A stretch of DNA of 25,798 nt from an uncultured Clostridia bacterium (GTDB lineage: Bacteria; Bacillota; Clostridia; UBA1381). Location of the stretch: NCBI GenBank assembly GCA_934486495.1, contig CAKSPW010000028.1, forward strand, positions 1 through 25,798, given 5' to 3'. The first letter of the stretch is position 1. Each line of letters begins with the position of its first letter. Below, piece by piece: positions 8,764-16,764 of the stretch. The notes beneath the pieces are model-generated. The model saw nothing but the letters and a program-made list of their open reading frames with translations, did no database searches and was not told the origin of the DNA. Both the position numbers and the translations under genes were made by a program.

Positions 8764-10022
8764 TGTGCGTCAGCTCCTTTCAGGAAATATACAGTGTCAA
8801 GACGTACGTTCTTCCATACTCTTACAACGTCGTCTATCGTGACGCTTTTTATTTTCTCGATTGCATCTTCAAGTCCGATACCCGTTTTTAAAATGCATTC
8901 TGACAGCTCATAACTTTGCATTGCGTATTGGTCGTCAAAGCACGATTTAAGGGAGTTTACTATTGCATTTATGCTCGATACGTATTCAAGCTCGGATATA
9001 TCGCCTTTTTTTACAGTTTCAAGCTGGTGTAGTATTTCATCATAAGCCTTTTGATAGTTTTCAAATTCTATTCCGGCATTTACAACGATAAACGTTTTGT
9101 ATCTGTCAACGGAGGACGATGCATAGTAGCAAAGACTCAGCTTTTCACGAACGTTGTTGAAAAGCTTTGAGTGTGCGCCGCCGCCGAATATACTGTTTGC
9201 AACCATAAGGCAGTAATAATCGTCCGAGGCTCTGTCTATTCCCGTTGTGAATCCCATGGAAAGTTTGCCCTGAGTTACGTCCATTTTTTCTTCGATATAG
9301 TTTACATCACCGCTCTTTTGAAGTATTCCCTCGATTTTGATGTTCGACTTTGTAAAGCTGTTGTTCGGTAAATGCTTTTTAATAAGTTCCGCCGTTTTTT
9401 CTTCATCACATTCGCCGGAAATAAAGATGTCTATACCTGATTTGAAAATCATGTTTTTATAATACTCGTACAGCGATTTCGAATCCGTATCGTTTATTCC
9501 GTCCGTTGTGCCGTACGATGCGACAGCATACGCCGTTCCTTTGCACATTTCTTCGACACATCTGTGCGAGGCATATGAACGCTTATCGTTTTTAATACTT
9601 TCTATCGCCTCTATGGCGTTTTTCTTTTCCTGACGGACAAATTCCTCGGAAAAACCACCCGACTCCTCTATCGGCTCAAAAATAACCGACATCATAAGAG
9701 CAAGCATTTTCTCAAAAATAGGTTCATCATCGGGAGCGTATTTTTCCGTTATGGATTCGAGCGTAAAGTATATAACCTGATCCTCACCCTTTTTAAAGCA
9801 GCCGCCTCGAAGCTCCGCACCGTAGCATTCGTCCAGATAATTTTCAATTTCCTCACGGCTCGGACAAAGAGCGCAGCCACGCTTTAGAATCCTCGGTATA
9901 ATTGCGTTTTTTGATGCATCATCCGCTGTCAGCGGTCTGTGAATGTAAACGCCTATTGTCGATGTTTTAAGCTTTTTCATCGGTATATAATGAAGTGTTA
10001 TACTATCATTTATTTTCTGCAT
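8760..10022 (-). CDS. M16-family peptidase-like protein lacking the zinc motif (YmfF-like)
   Basis: A 420-residue M16-fold protein, the non-catalytic partner of the next gene. Where the family has HxxEH it reads LKRGCALCPSREEIENYLDE, without the His ligands, while the fold landmarks (YGAEL, then GGGAHSKLFNNVREKLSLCYYASSS near 280-305) are present. The latter matches the Arg/Tyr substrate-binding region that inactive M16 partners supply to the active site of the catalytic subunit. The start is ATG 10022, with GGAGG 8 bases upstream (CGGAGGATTAAAATG); an upstream in-frame GTG at 10055 lies at the predicted transcription start and is rejected. It is the first gene of a two-gene operon. Confidence 0.9.
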   Translation of the reverse strand: MQKINDSITLHYIPMKKLKTSTIGVYIHRPLTADDASKNAIIPRILKRGCALCPSREEIENYLDECYGAELRGGCFKKGEDQVIYFTLESITEKYAPDDEPIFEKMLALMMSVIFEPIEESGGFSEEFVRQEKKNAIEAIESIKNDKRSYASHRCVEEMCKGTAYAVASYGTTDGINDTDSKSLYEYYKNMIFKSGIDIFISGECDEEKTAELIKKHLPNNSFTKSNIKIEGILQKSGDVNYIEEKMDVTQGKLSMGFTTGIDRASDDYYCLMVANSIFGGGAHSKLFNNVREKLSLCYYASSSVDRYKTFIVVNAGIEFENYQKAYDEILHQLETVKKGDISELEYVSSINAIVNSLKSCFDDQYAMQSYELSECILKTGIGLEDAIEKIKSVTIDDVVRVWKNVRLDTVYFLKGADAQ

Positions 10023-10065
10023 TTTAATCCTCCGTTTCACCGCATTTTGCGGCACATTTTATATT

Positions 10066-10094
10066 ATTATACACCTTATTTTTCCTGTTGTCAA
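10066..10094 (-). promoter_or_regulatory. Perfect consensus sigma-A promoter of the M16 pair
   Basis: On the minus strand TTGACA (10094-10089), 17 bases, then TATAAT (10071-10066). The -35 box begins only four bases after the gpr stop codon. The expected transcript starts near 10059 and opens with a small hairpin (CCGCA/TGCGG, 10040-10052) just upstream of the ribosome binding site. Confidence 0.9.
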
Positions 10095-10097
10095 CAT

Positions 10098-10943
10098 TTA
10101 ACCGACATATTCTTCAATTTCGCTCAAAGTCATTGAGTCCTGCAATGCGAGATTTATGCCGGATGCAATCGCTTTTGAACATTTTTTGACGATTAGATCT
10201 ATATCTCTGGGCGTAACCATAAGCGGCTCGGTATTTTCTCCGTTCGTTATGGCGGAAGCATCGACAACAGTCGGAGTACCGACAGCTATTACGGGTATTC
10301 CCAGAGAAGCTTTGTTTAGCGCATTTCTGTTATTGCCTATCCCTGCACCCGGCTGAATACCGGCGTCGGATAATTGAATTGTAGTACCTATTCTTGAGTA
10401 ATCGGCAGCAGCCAATGCATCGATTGCAATTATCAGGTCAGGCTTTAGGTTATCTGCAATACTTTTTACAATATCGGACGATTCCATTCCCGTTGTGCCG
10501 AGAACACCGGGAGATATTGCGCATACGGAGCTTATTTCGTCACCGAATATTTCGGGAGCGTGCTTTTTCATATGACGTGTAACCATGATTTGCGATACCG
10601 TAAGACAACCGATTCTGTCAGGGGTTACATCATAGTTCCCAAGCCCTACAACGAGCGTTTTTGTTTCCTTTGTCATGTTTCCCAAAAGCTTTATTTCGGT
10701 CGCAAGTGCGGCGGACGCTTTTTCGTAGGACTGCTGTGAGTATTTTATATCAGGTACGGTTATTGTGATATATTTACCGATTGATTTTTCAATAGCGGCA
10801 GCGCCTCTTTCGTTTGTAACCTCAACGGTTGTGATTTCCAAATCCTCAAATTGTTGACTGTCCGATAAAACACCGTCTATTTCCTTTGCCTTGCCTTTAG
10901 ATATTTCATGTGCTTCCGACGCTAAATCCGTTCTCAAATGCAT
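10098..10943 (-). CDS. gpr: Germination protease (GPR), degrades small acid-soluble spore proteins
   Basis: A 281-residue spore protease that starts SASP breakdown during germination. Recognisable blocks are RTDLASEA at residues 4-11 (the processing region of GPR zymogens), GLGNYDVTPD with Asp109, AIDALA with Asp175, and the glycine-rich GIQPGAGIGNNR. The two Asp residues are 66 apart, the same spacing as the essential Asp127 and Asp193 of Bacillus megaterium GPR. The start is ATG 10943, with CGGAGG 9 bases upstream; an in-frame TTG at 10949 sits too close to that site. With this start almost no propeptide precedes the processing site, and the protein is shorter than Bacillus GPR (about 370). 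The Arg of the usual DALASR block is replaced (DALAAADYSR). A forespore-type promoter candidate lies just upstream. Confidence 0.93.
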   Translation of the reverse strand: MHLRTDLASEAHEISKGKAKEIDGVLSDSQQFEDLEITTVEVTNERGAAAIEKSIGKYITITVPDIKYSQQSYEKASAALATEIKLLGNMTKETKTLVVGLGNYDVTPDRIGCLTVSQIMVTRHMKKHAPEIFGDEISSVCAISPGVLGTTGMESSDIVKSIADNLKPDLIIAIDALAAADYSRIGTTIQLSDAGIQPGAGIGNNRNALNKASLGIPVIAVGTPTVVDASAITNGENTEPLMVTPRDIDLIVKKCSKAIASGINLALQDSMTLSEIEEYVG

Positions 10944-10966
10944 AAACAATACCTCCGATTTTAAAC

Positions 10967-10996
10967 TAATATAAAAGCTGCCGCAACTGATATGCA
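10967..10996 (-). promoter_or_regulatory. Candidate sigma-G/sigma-F type promoter of gpr
   Basis: On the minus strand TGCATA (10996-10991), 17 bases, then TATATTA (10973-10967). These resemble the sigma-G consensus (TGMATA and CATANTA), missing only the first C of the -10. I see no sigma-A promoter in the 95 bases before gpr, and gpr is a known forespore gene in Bacillus. The start point would be near 10960, just before the ribosome binding site. The match is by eye and the region is AT-rich. Confidence 0.5.
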
Positions 10997-11003
10997 GCAG
11001 CTT
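10975..11003 (-). terminator. Weak intrinsic terminator after the MBL-fold gene
   Basis: AAGCTGC (10975-10981) pairs with GCAGCTT (10997-11003). Inside, one mismatch and a further GCA/TGC stem leave a 7-base loop. On the minus strand the stem is followed by TTATATTA, an interrupted T tract. It lies 36 bases past the stop of the MBL-fold gene and overlaps the candidate gpr promoter. Confidence 0.6.
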
Positions 11004-11038
11004 CTGTATATAATTTTAACCGATTTTGCAAAATTTAA

Positions 11039-12475
11039 TCATTCCGGAGGGTGGCATTTTGAGCATGGTGAGTATTCAAGCCTTGCTTCGGAGAGTGTAA
11101 TTGGAATTTTACTCTTTTTAAGACTGCTGCAGCCGTCCGAATGATATTTTTTACCTTTGCTTGTAACGTAAACTGTCGTGTTGCCGTCAGCTTTTTGCAC
11201 AGGTTCGTTTTGCTGGGCAACAGATGGAGCGTCGGTTGTGTTGGGCGCTGTGTTTTCAAAGTCGGACGGAGGTGCGTTTTCCTTTATCGGATATGATGAT
11301 TTATTGACCAAAACCGCCTCACCGCCGCTTTCGGCAACAATTGTACCGAGCTCATCCGTTCTTAAAACGACAACACCGAGTGAATTTAAAAGCGAGATTG
11401 TTTCTTCATGCGGATGACCGTATGAATTATTCAAGCCGCATGATATTACCGCAAATTTCGGATTTACCCGTTTAATAAAGCTTTCACCCGACGAGCTTGA
11501 CGAGCCGTGATGACCGATTTTTATAATATCGGCGCTTACATCGGCCTTTATTTCGTTCTCCGCTTCTTTTTCGGCGTCACCCATGAATAAAAAGCTTGTG
11601 TTGCCGTATGTTATTTTAAGGACCGCCGAATAGTTGTTAAGGTTTTTATACTCCTTGCGGTTTGGTGATAAAAACTCCAAATCGCAAAGATTGTCGTCTA
11701 TTTTTACACCTTTTTTAGCCTCAATTGTTTCTATGTTCTTTTTGTCTATCGCATTTAAAAGCTTTGTAAAGGTTGATGTAGAGCTGACAGCATTCGGCAT
11801 ATAAACCTTGCCGATTTCAAAGTGATTTACAATGTATTCCATGCCTCCTATATGGTCTGCATGAGGGTGGGTGGCAATGAGAACATCTATTTTCTGATAA
11901 CCGAGAGAGTGGATATAGTCGCCTATTTTCTCACCGTCATCAGGGTTTGCTGCGTCAATGAGTATGGTTTTTCCGCTCGGAAGTTCTATAAATTCGCTGT
12001 CGCCCTGACCGACATCAAGGTAATGAATCCGCAGTTTATTTAAAACAAAGCCTTTTTCATATATGTTTACCGTTCTTGTTTTATCGTCCCAATTTACGGT
12101 ACATTCAAGGCTTTCGCCGATAAATCGTACGGGAACAAGAGTTCTGCCGCCCGAAATCTCCGGCGCAACATCAAGCTCCTTTCTCTCTCCGTTTACGAAT
12201 GCCGCCTTGCTGCCTATTGTAAGAAGCAGTGTCTTATCATCCTTTAAAGCATTAATTGTTTTTTCACTGTCGTTCCAATCGACTGTTGCGCCGAGTTTTT
12301 CAAATATGGCACGAAGCGGTACAAGCGTTCTGCCGTCCTTTATAATCGGTTTTGAATCGAACAAAACAGGCTCGTTGTTTACCAAAACCTTTATATCGGC
12401 TTTTACAACGGCGGATATTGCAAATAATATCGAAAGAATCAGCGAAACAATAATGCATTTTTTAAGCTTTTTCAT
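11039..12475 (-). CDS. Exported MBL-fold hydrolase (ComEC C-domain type) with CuAO-N domain and Cys/His tail
   Basis: A 478-residue exported protein. The signal peptide (1-26) is followed by a copper-amine-oxidase-like N domain (about 28-140), whose two halves carry LVPLRAIFEKLGATVDW and LVPVRFIGESLECTVNW. Next is a metallo-beta-lactamase domain (about 148-390) of the ComEC/Rec2 C-terminal type: YLDVGQGDS, HPHADH at 203-208, MGD with Asp300, and GHHGSS at 321-326. All metal ligands are intact, so it should be an active hydrolase outside the membrane, possibly on phosphodiester bonds. A linker leads to a C-terminal module with His445, Cys449, Cys471 and Cys474, a likely zinc knuckle often appended to such proteins. 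ATG 12475 has CGGAG 7 bases upstream. It is the last gene of the ruvA-led run; its substrate is unknown. Confidence 0.9.
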   Translation of the reverse strand: MKKLKKCIIVSLILSILFAISAVVKADIKVLVNNEPVLFDSKPIIKDGRTLVPLRAIFEKLGATVDWNDSEKTINALKDDKTLLLTIGSKAAFVNGERKELDVAPEISGGRTLVPVRFIGESLECTVNWDDKTRTVNIYEKGFVLNKLRIHYLDVGQGDSEFIELPSGKTILIDAANPDDGEKIGDYIHSLGYQKIDVLIATHPHADHIGGMEYIVNHFEIGKVYMPNAVSSTSTFTKLLNAIDKKNIETIEAKKGVKIDDNLCDLEFLSPNRKEYKNLNNYSAVLKITYGNTSFLFMGDAEKEAENEIKADVSADIIKIGHHGSSSSSGESFIKRVNPKFAVISCGLNNSYGHPHEETISLLNSLGVVVLRTDELGTIVAESGGEAVLVNKSSYPIKENAPPSDFENTAPNTTDAPSVAQQNEPVQKADGNTTVYVTSKGKKYHSDGCSSLKKSKIPITLSEARLEYSPCSKCHPPE

Positions 12476-12517
12476 ACTTATTCTCCGTTTTTTGTAATTG
12501 GTGCGCCGTAGAGCGCT

Positions 12518-14119
12518 TTATTGTTTAATGGCGCTTAGTGCACCGTAGAGTATTTTTGCCGTTTCGGCACGAGTTGCGTTGTCGCTCGGCACAAATTCAT
12601 TGTCTGCTTTACCGGACACAATTCCGAGCTGTTTCATAAGATATACAGCGTCCTTTGCATAGTCGCTGATTTTAGCATCGTCCGAAAACGGTGTGTACTC
12701 GCCTTGCGGTGATTTTTTCATAAATCTTGCGAGCATTACGCACAAATCTTCTCTTGTGATGTTGTCATTCGGACAAAATGTTGTTTGAGTTACTCCTGTT
12801 GTTATGCCGTTTTTAAACGAATATGATACGCCGCCGCAGAACCAGTCGTCCTCTGATACGTCCGAAAACGGAGTTGATACGCCGGAGTAGTCACCGCCTG
12901 CGCTTCTCATAAGCATTACGGAAAATTCGGCTCTTGTAACTTTTTCGTCGGGGGCAAATCTGTTGTCACCCATGCCGTTTAAAATCCCCTCAGAAGTAAG
13001 ATGGCTTATTGCCTCATACGCAAAATGGTCTTTCGCCACATCCGAAAAATCTGTCGGCTCGGGAGTGGGGGATGGGGTTTCGGTTGGTTTTTCAGTAGGT
13101 TCTTCCGTCGGTTTTTCAGACGGTTTTTCGGATGGCGCCGGTGATGGTGAAGGTTCGGCGGATGACGGCTTTATTTGAAGAAGCTTGTCAACCGCTCTGT
13201 CAACTGCGGTTTGTGCGGAGGCAGGGTTATAAAGAACGGTCAGCGCCTTTTTGTAAAGCGTCAGATTTTCCTCTGTTTTAAGCAGTGCATCCACATCATT
13301 TTTTGCATGGAACTCGGCAAATGTCATTATGAGCTCGTCTTTGTCCGTAATTCTTCTGAGCGGTTTTTCCGACATGACGGTATCTGCGCCGAGATCTGCT
13401 CCGTTTCCGTATACCGAAAACTGCCATCTTAAAACGTCCTCCTCGACAACAGGAACGGCTGACGGGTTTACGTTCGGAAATTCATTCGTTACCATAAGAA
13501 CAAATCGGCTCTCCGGCGTATAGTCACCCTTTTTGAGCTTAAATCTGTCCGACGGTGTTTTGTAGTAATCGCCGACATAGCTTCTTAGGTATGTCGGAAC
13601 TCTGTACTCCTCTTCTTCGCCCTTGTCAACATAATCTTCTTTTATTCCCGTAAGCTCGAAATTATGCTCAATTGTTCCGCTGAAAGAGTATGCGTTTTTT
13701 TCTTCGTTAAAATAATCGTCCAAAAAATCAACCAAAACCTGTGAGGCTCTTTCGTATTTTCTTGTTTTGACAATTTGCGGCATTATCACAAAGCCTTGCC
13801 CGAGAACGGTTTTTTCAACCGAAAGATAAATTTTTGCGCTTCTGCCCTTGTGGTCAACGGAAATCATCTTTTCGGCTGCGCTGTTGAGTGCGTTGTATGC
13901 TTCTGTTGTATCAAACGAATTGTTTATTTCTTCAAGCCCCGCCTTATATGCGTTGTCGAGCTTTTCCTTGTTTTCATCGGTATAATCGCTGTCGTCATAT
14001 TTTTCGTAAAGCCTCTTAAGCTCTGCTGACAGCTTCGTTTTCCCATTTGTTGCCGCATATGACGGAGTAAATGAGAAAAGAGTAGCTATAATAATTGAAA
14101 GTGAAATTATTTTTTTCAT
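12518..14119 (-). CDS. Exported SLH-domain wall-anchored protein with a DUF4430-like region
   Basis: A 533-residue surface protein. The signal peptide (1-23) is followed by a helical segment (about 28-85) and a domain around 95-250. The motifs NEFPNVNPS and VLRWQFSVYGNGADLG in that domain resemble the transcobalamin-like DUF4430 fold; this match is from memory and tentative. A Pro/Ser/Glu linker (320-356) has a near-repeating KPSE/KPTE pattern. Three S-layer homology domains fill 357-533, each opening with FSD and with TRAE or TRED motifs that bind pyruvylated wall polymer. ATG 14119 has AAGGAGG 7 bases upstream; an in-frame ATG at 14152 lies inside queA and lacks a site. It follows queA by 13 bases. 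The role of the N-terminal domain is unknown. Confidence 0.88.
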   Translation of the reverse strand: MKKIISLSIIIATLFSFTPSYAATNGKTKLSAELKRLYEKYDDSDYTDENKEKLDNAYKAGLEEINNSFDTTEAYNALNSAAEKMISVDHKGRSAKIYLSVEKTVLGQGFVIMPQIVKTRKYERASQVLVDFLDDYFNEEKNAYSFSGTIEHNFELTGIKEDYVDKGEEEEYRVPTYLRSYVGDYYKTPSDRFKLKKGDYTPESRFVLMVTNEFPNVNPSAVPVVEEDVLRWQFSVYGNGADLGADTVMSEKPLRRITDKDELIMTFAEFHAKNDVDALLKTEENLTLYKKALTVLYNPASAQTAVDRAVDKLLQIKPSSAEPSPSPAPSEKPSEKPTEEPTEKPTETPSPTPEPTDFSDVAKDHFAYEAISHLTSEGILNGMGDNRFAPDEKVTRAEFSVMLMRSAGGDYSGVSTPFSDVSEDDWFCGGVSYSFKNGITTGVTQTTFCPNDNITREDLCVMLARFMKKSPQGEYTPFSDDAKISDYAKDAVYLMKQLGIVSGKADNEFVPSDNATRAETAKILYGALSAIKQ

Positions 14120-14132
14120 TACTTCCTCCTTG

Positions 14133-15158
14133 TTAACAGATAAACATTGCATCGCCGAATGAGAAAAACCTATATTTTTCTTTTACGGCTTCGTTATATG
14201 CATTTAAAACATTTTCTCTGCCGGCGAGTGCGCTTACAAGCATTATAAGAGTCGACTCGGGGAGATGAAAATTTGTTATAAGAGCGTCGATTACGTTAAA
14301 CTTTTTGCCAGGGTAAATAAATATATCCGTCCATCCGCTGTCTGCCTTTAAGGGAAGTCCGTTTGCGCCTACGGTTTCGAGGACACGTGTTGCTGTTGTG
14401 CCGACGGATATAACTCTTTTTCCGTTTTCCTTTGTCTTGTTTACAAGGTCTGCCACTTCATCGGTTATTATATAGAATTCCGAATGCATTTTGTGATCCG
14501 TTATTTCATCAGCCTTAACGGGTCTGAATGTTCCGAGCCCGACATGAAGCGTGACATATCCTATATTTACGCCTTTTTCTTTTATTTTATCGAGCAGTTC
14601 ACGTGTGAAATGAAGTCCTGCGGTCGGTGCTGCGGCAGAACCGTCGTGCTTTGCGTAAACGGTCTGATAGCGGTTAGGGTCTTCAAGCTTGTGCGTTATG
14701 TAGTGAGGAAGCGGCATTTCTCCGAGCCTGTTTAAAATATCCTCAAACACACCTTCATATTCAAACCGTACAAGTCTGTTTCCTTCGTTTACAATATCAA
14801 GCACTTCAGCCTTTAACTCACCGTTGCCGAATACGAAACGATGTCCCGGCTTTGCACGCTTGCCGGGCTTTAAAATCACTTCCCAGTCGGTAAGAGATTT
14901 CTTGTTCAAAAGCAAAAACTCTATGGGGCTTCCCGTATCCTCTCTCTTTCCGTAAAGTCTTGCCGGAATAACCTTTGTGTCGTTTAGTATAAGTGTATCA
15001 CCGGCATTGAGCAAATCGAGTATATCTCGGAAATGCTTATGCTCCGTTTCGCCTGTTGTTTTATTTAAAAGCATAAGTCTTGATGAGCTTCTGTCCTTAA
15101 GAGGTTCTTGTGCGATAAGCTCATCGGGAAGGTCATAGTAAAAATCACTTTTCTTCAT
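14133..15158 (-). CDS. queA: S-adenosylmethionine:tRNA ribosyltransferase-isomerase
   Basis: This enzyme transfers and isomerises the ribosyl group of SAM onto 7-aminomethyl-7-deazaguanine in tRNA, giving epoxyqueuosine at the wobble position of GUN anticodons. The 341 residues equal the usual family length, beginning MKKSDFYYDLPDELIAQEP. They contain HDGSAAAPTAGLHFT and the C-terminal NFHLPESTLIMLVSA block typical of QueA. I chose ATG 15158 from family alignment; an in-frame ATG at 15179 would overlap the amidase gene by 19 bases, and neither start has an ideal ribosome binding site. ruvA-ruvB-queA is a common bacterial order. Here an exported amidase is inserted between ruvB and queA, and tgt does not follow. 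Confidence 0.95.
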   Translation of the reverse strand: MKKSDFYYDLPDELIAQEPLKDRSSSRLMLLNKTTGETEHKHFRDILDLLNAGDTLILNDTKVIPARLYGKREDTGSPIEFLLLNKKSLTDWEVILKPGKRAKPGHRFVFGNGELKAEVLDIVNEGNRLVRFEYEGVFEDILNRLGEMPLPHYITHKLEDPNRYQTVYAKHDGSAAAPTAGLHFTRELLDKIKEKGVNIGYVTLHVGLGTFRPVKADEITDHKMHSEFYIITDEVADLVNKTKENGKRVISVGTTATRVLETVGANGLPLKADSGWTDIFIYPGKKFNVIDALITNFHLPESTLIMLVSALAGRENVLNAYNEAVKEKYRFFSFGDAMFIC

Positions 15159-15160
15159 AT

Positions 15161-16759
15161 TTATCTTGTTTTCTCCCATTCTTCTATATCTTTTTTTCTC
15201 TGCTCGGAAAGCTCTTTTCGCTTTTCGGCGGACGGTATTTTAATTTTTTCAAGTGTGCTTATTATTCCGCTTGCTATTGCCTGTGCGGCTTTTTGCTGAT
15301 AGCTTGCGGAACACATTTTTTCAGTTTCTGCCTCGTTTGAAATAAAGCCAATTTCAACGAGTGACGCAGGCATAAGCGATGTGCGTGTTACAAGATGATT
15401 TGCAGACTTGACGCCTCTGTTTCTTGATGAAAGACCGTTTATGAGATTATCAAGCATTGCCTTTGCAAGCGTACTGCTTTTAACTCCGTATTCGGTACCG
15501 TTGTTAAGCGGTGCGTAATATACCTCCGTTCCGCTTGCTTCTTGGCTCTCGGCGGAGTTTATATGTATGCTTACGAATATTGCCGCATTTGCGTCATTTG
15601 CAAACTGCGCCCTTGCGGTAAGAGTCGGATATGTATCGGTTTCACGCGTCATTTGCACGTTGTAGCCGTTACTTTTGAGTATATCGCGAGTTTTAAGAGC
15701 GATTGACAGCGTGAGGTCTTTTTCGTTTACTCTTGTTCCGTTATATTCTCTGTTTGCGCCAGCATCCGAGCCACCGTGACCTGCGTCTATTACGATGAGC
15801 TTTGCGGAGCTGTCGTATGTTGCGGTCGGGATTTTTGAAATGCTTCCTCCGGAGGACGGAGTTGCGGTCGGTTTTGGTGTTTGAGTAGCGGAGGGGGACT
15901 GCGCTGTCGATCCGGCACCCGAAACGGTGAGCGTTACCGAATAATCGCTGACGCTTACGTTAACCTTACCGGATTTTTCACAGTCGAATACAATCCTTGC
16001 ACGATCACTGTCGTATCCAAGCCTTATTTTGGATACTCCGGCGGTGTTTACCTCATATAAATTCTTCGATGTTTTTACAATTGCGCCCGGAATATCGACA
16101 ACAAGTCTTATCGGGTCATTGAGAGAAAAACTTTTCGGAGTGTTTACCTTTTGTGTTGTAAGAAGCTTTACCGAAAGGTCGTTTCCGCTTTTTGAATACG
16201 TAAGGCCTGTAATTTCCGTGTCGGCCTGCGGTGCCTGAGTCTGTGTCGGTGCGGCAGTCGGCTGCGGGGTGCTTTCTGCAACATCATCTCCGTTTGATAC
16301 GAAAATTGTATCGTTTTTAAAGTCAACATTAAAGTTAAGGCTTTCGGAAATAAATCTTACCGGAACCATCGTTTTTGCCGGCTCACCGACCTTGTTTATA
16401 AGCTTTGGCGCAACTCCGTCGGGAATATTCGCCTTTTTGCCGTTTATATACGCAAATGATTTGCCGATATAAAGCGTTACTTTATTGTCGTAATATGAAA
16501 TGTCAATGCTTTTTGTTTTTTCTTCATACACCACTTTTGCTCCGAGCGTTTCAAATATTTCCCGTACCGGCACCAATGCACGGTCGTTAAATATAATCGG
16601 AGACAGCGGAAGTGTCGGATATTTTCCGTTTACCGAAAGACGGAAAACAGAGCCTGTGTATTCCTCGGTTTTTCCGTCATACTGGATTGTAAGCGCACTT
16701 GCGCAAATTTGAAAAAACATGGATAAGCATATTACAAAAAAAATTAGTCTTTTCTTCAT
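15161..16759 (-). CDS. Exported N-acetylmuramoyl-L-alanine amidase (Amidase_3) with CuAO-N and AMIN domains
   Basis: A 532-residue secreted zinc amidase that cleaves the bond between N-acetylmuramic acid and L-alanine in peptidoglycan. The order is signal peptide (1-22), CuAO-N domain (about 28-155, with VPVREIFETLGAKV and VPVRFISESLNFNV), Thr/Pro/Gln linker, AMIN domain (about 182-280), second Ser/Thr/Pro linker, Amidase_3 domain (about 318-505), and a charged Lys/Glu tail. The zinc and catalytic residues are all present: His328 (DAGHGG), Glu346 (NEKD), His399 (SIHIN) and Glu469 (VEIGF). I prefer ATG 16759, with AAGGAG 10 bases upstream, to the ATG at 16768, which overlaps the ruvB stop but lies one base from that site. 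Position between ruvB and queA suggests constitutive expression. Confidence 0.94.
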   Translation of the reverse strand: MKKRLIFFVICLSMFFQICASALTIQYDGKTEEYTGSVFRLSVNGKYPTLPLSPIIFNDRALVPVREIFETLGAKVVYEEKTKSIDISYYDNKVTLYIGKSFAYINGKKANIPDGVAPKLINKVGEPAKTMVPVRFISESLNFNVDFKNDTIFVSNGDDVAESTPQPTAAPTQTQAPQADTEITGLTYSKSGNDLSVKLLTTQKVNTPKSFSLNDPIRLVVDIPGAIVKTSKNLYEVNTAGVSKIRLGYDSDRARIVFDCEKSGKVNVSVSDYSVTLTVSGAGSTAQSPSATQTPKPTATPSSGGSISKIPTATYDSSAKLIVIDAGHGGSDAGANREYNGTRVNEKDLTLSIALKTRDILKSNGYNVQMTRETDTYPTLTARAQFANDANAAIFVSIHINSAESQEASGTEVYYAPLNNGTEYGVKSSTLAKAMLDNLINGLSSRNRGVKSANHLVTRTSLMPASLVEIGFISNEAETEKMCSASYQQKAAQAIASGIISTLEKIKIPSAEKRKELSEQRKKDIEEWEKTR

Positions 16760-16764
16760 TACTG

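Noticed and set aside
8760..10022. Degenerate (pseudogene) M16 peptidase
   Set aside because: Loss of HxxEH is normal for the non-catalytic partner of paired M16 peptidases; the frame is intact, well expressed by its signals and coupled to the active partner.
12063..12497. 144-codon plus-strand frame
   Set aside because: It lies antisense to the MBL-fold gene, has no ribosome binding site or family features, and mirrors the codon pattern of the real gene.
12501..12550. Imperfect 13-base direct repeat (12501-12513 and 12538-12550, one mismatch)
   Set aside because: It straddles the end of the SLH gene, is only two copies, and no mobile element or attachment-site gene is near; a small local duplication is the simplest reading.
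13078..13135. Short repeated TCGGTTTTTC-like units
   Set aside because: They encode the KPSE/KPTE linker of the SLH protein; this is a protein linker repeat, not a DNA element.
15159..15200. preQ1 riboswitch before queA
   Set aside because: queA starts two bases after the amidase stop, so there is no leader; no preQ1 aptamer pattern is visible.
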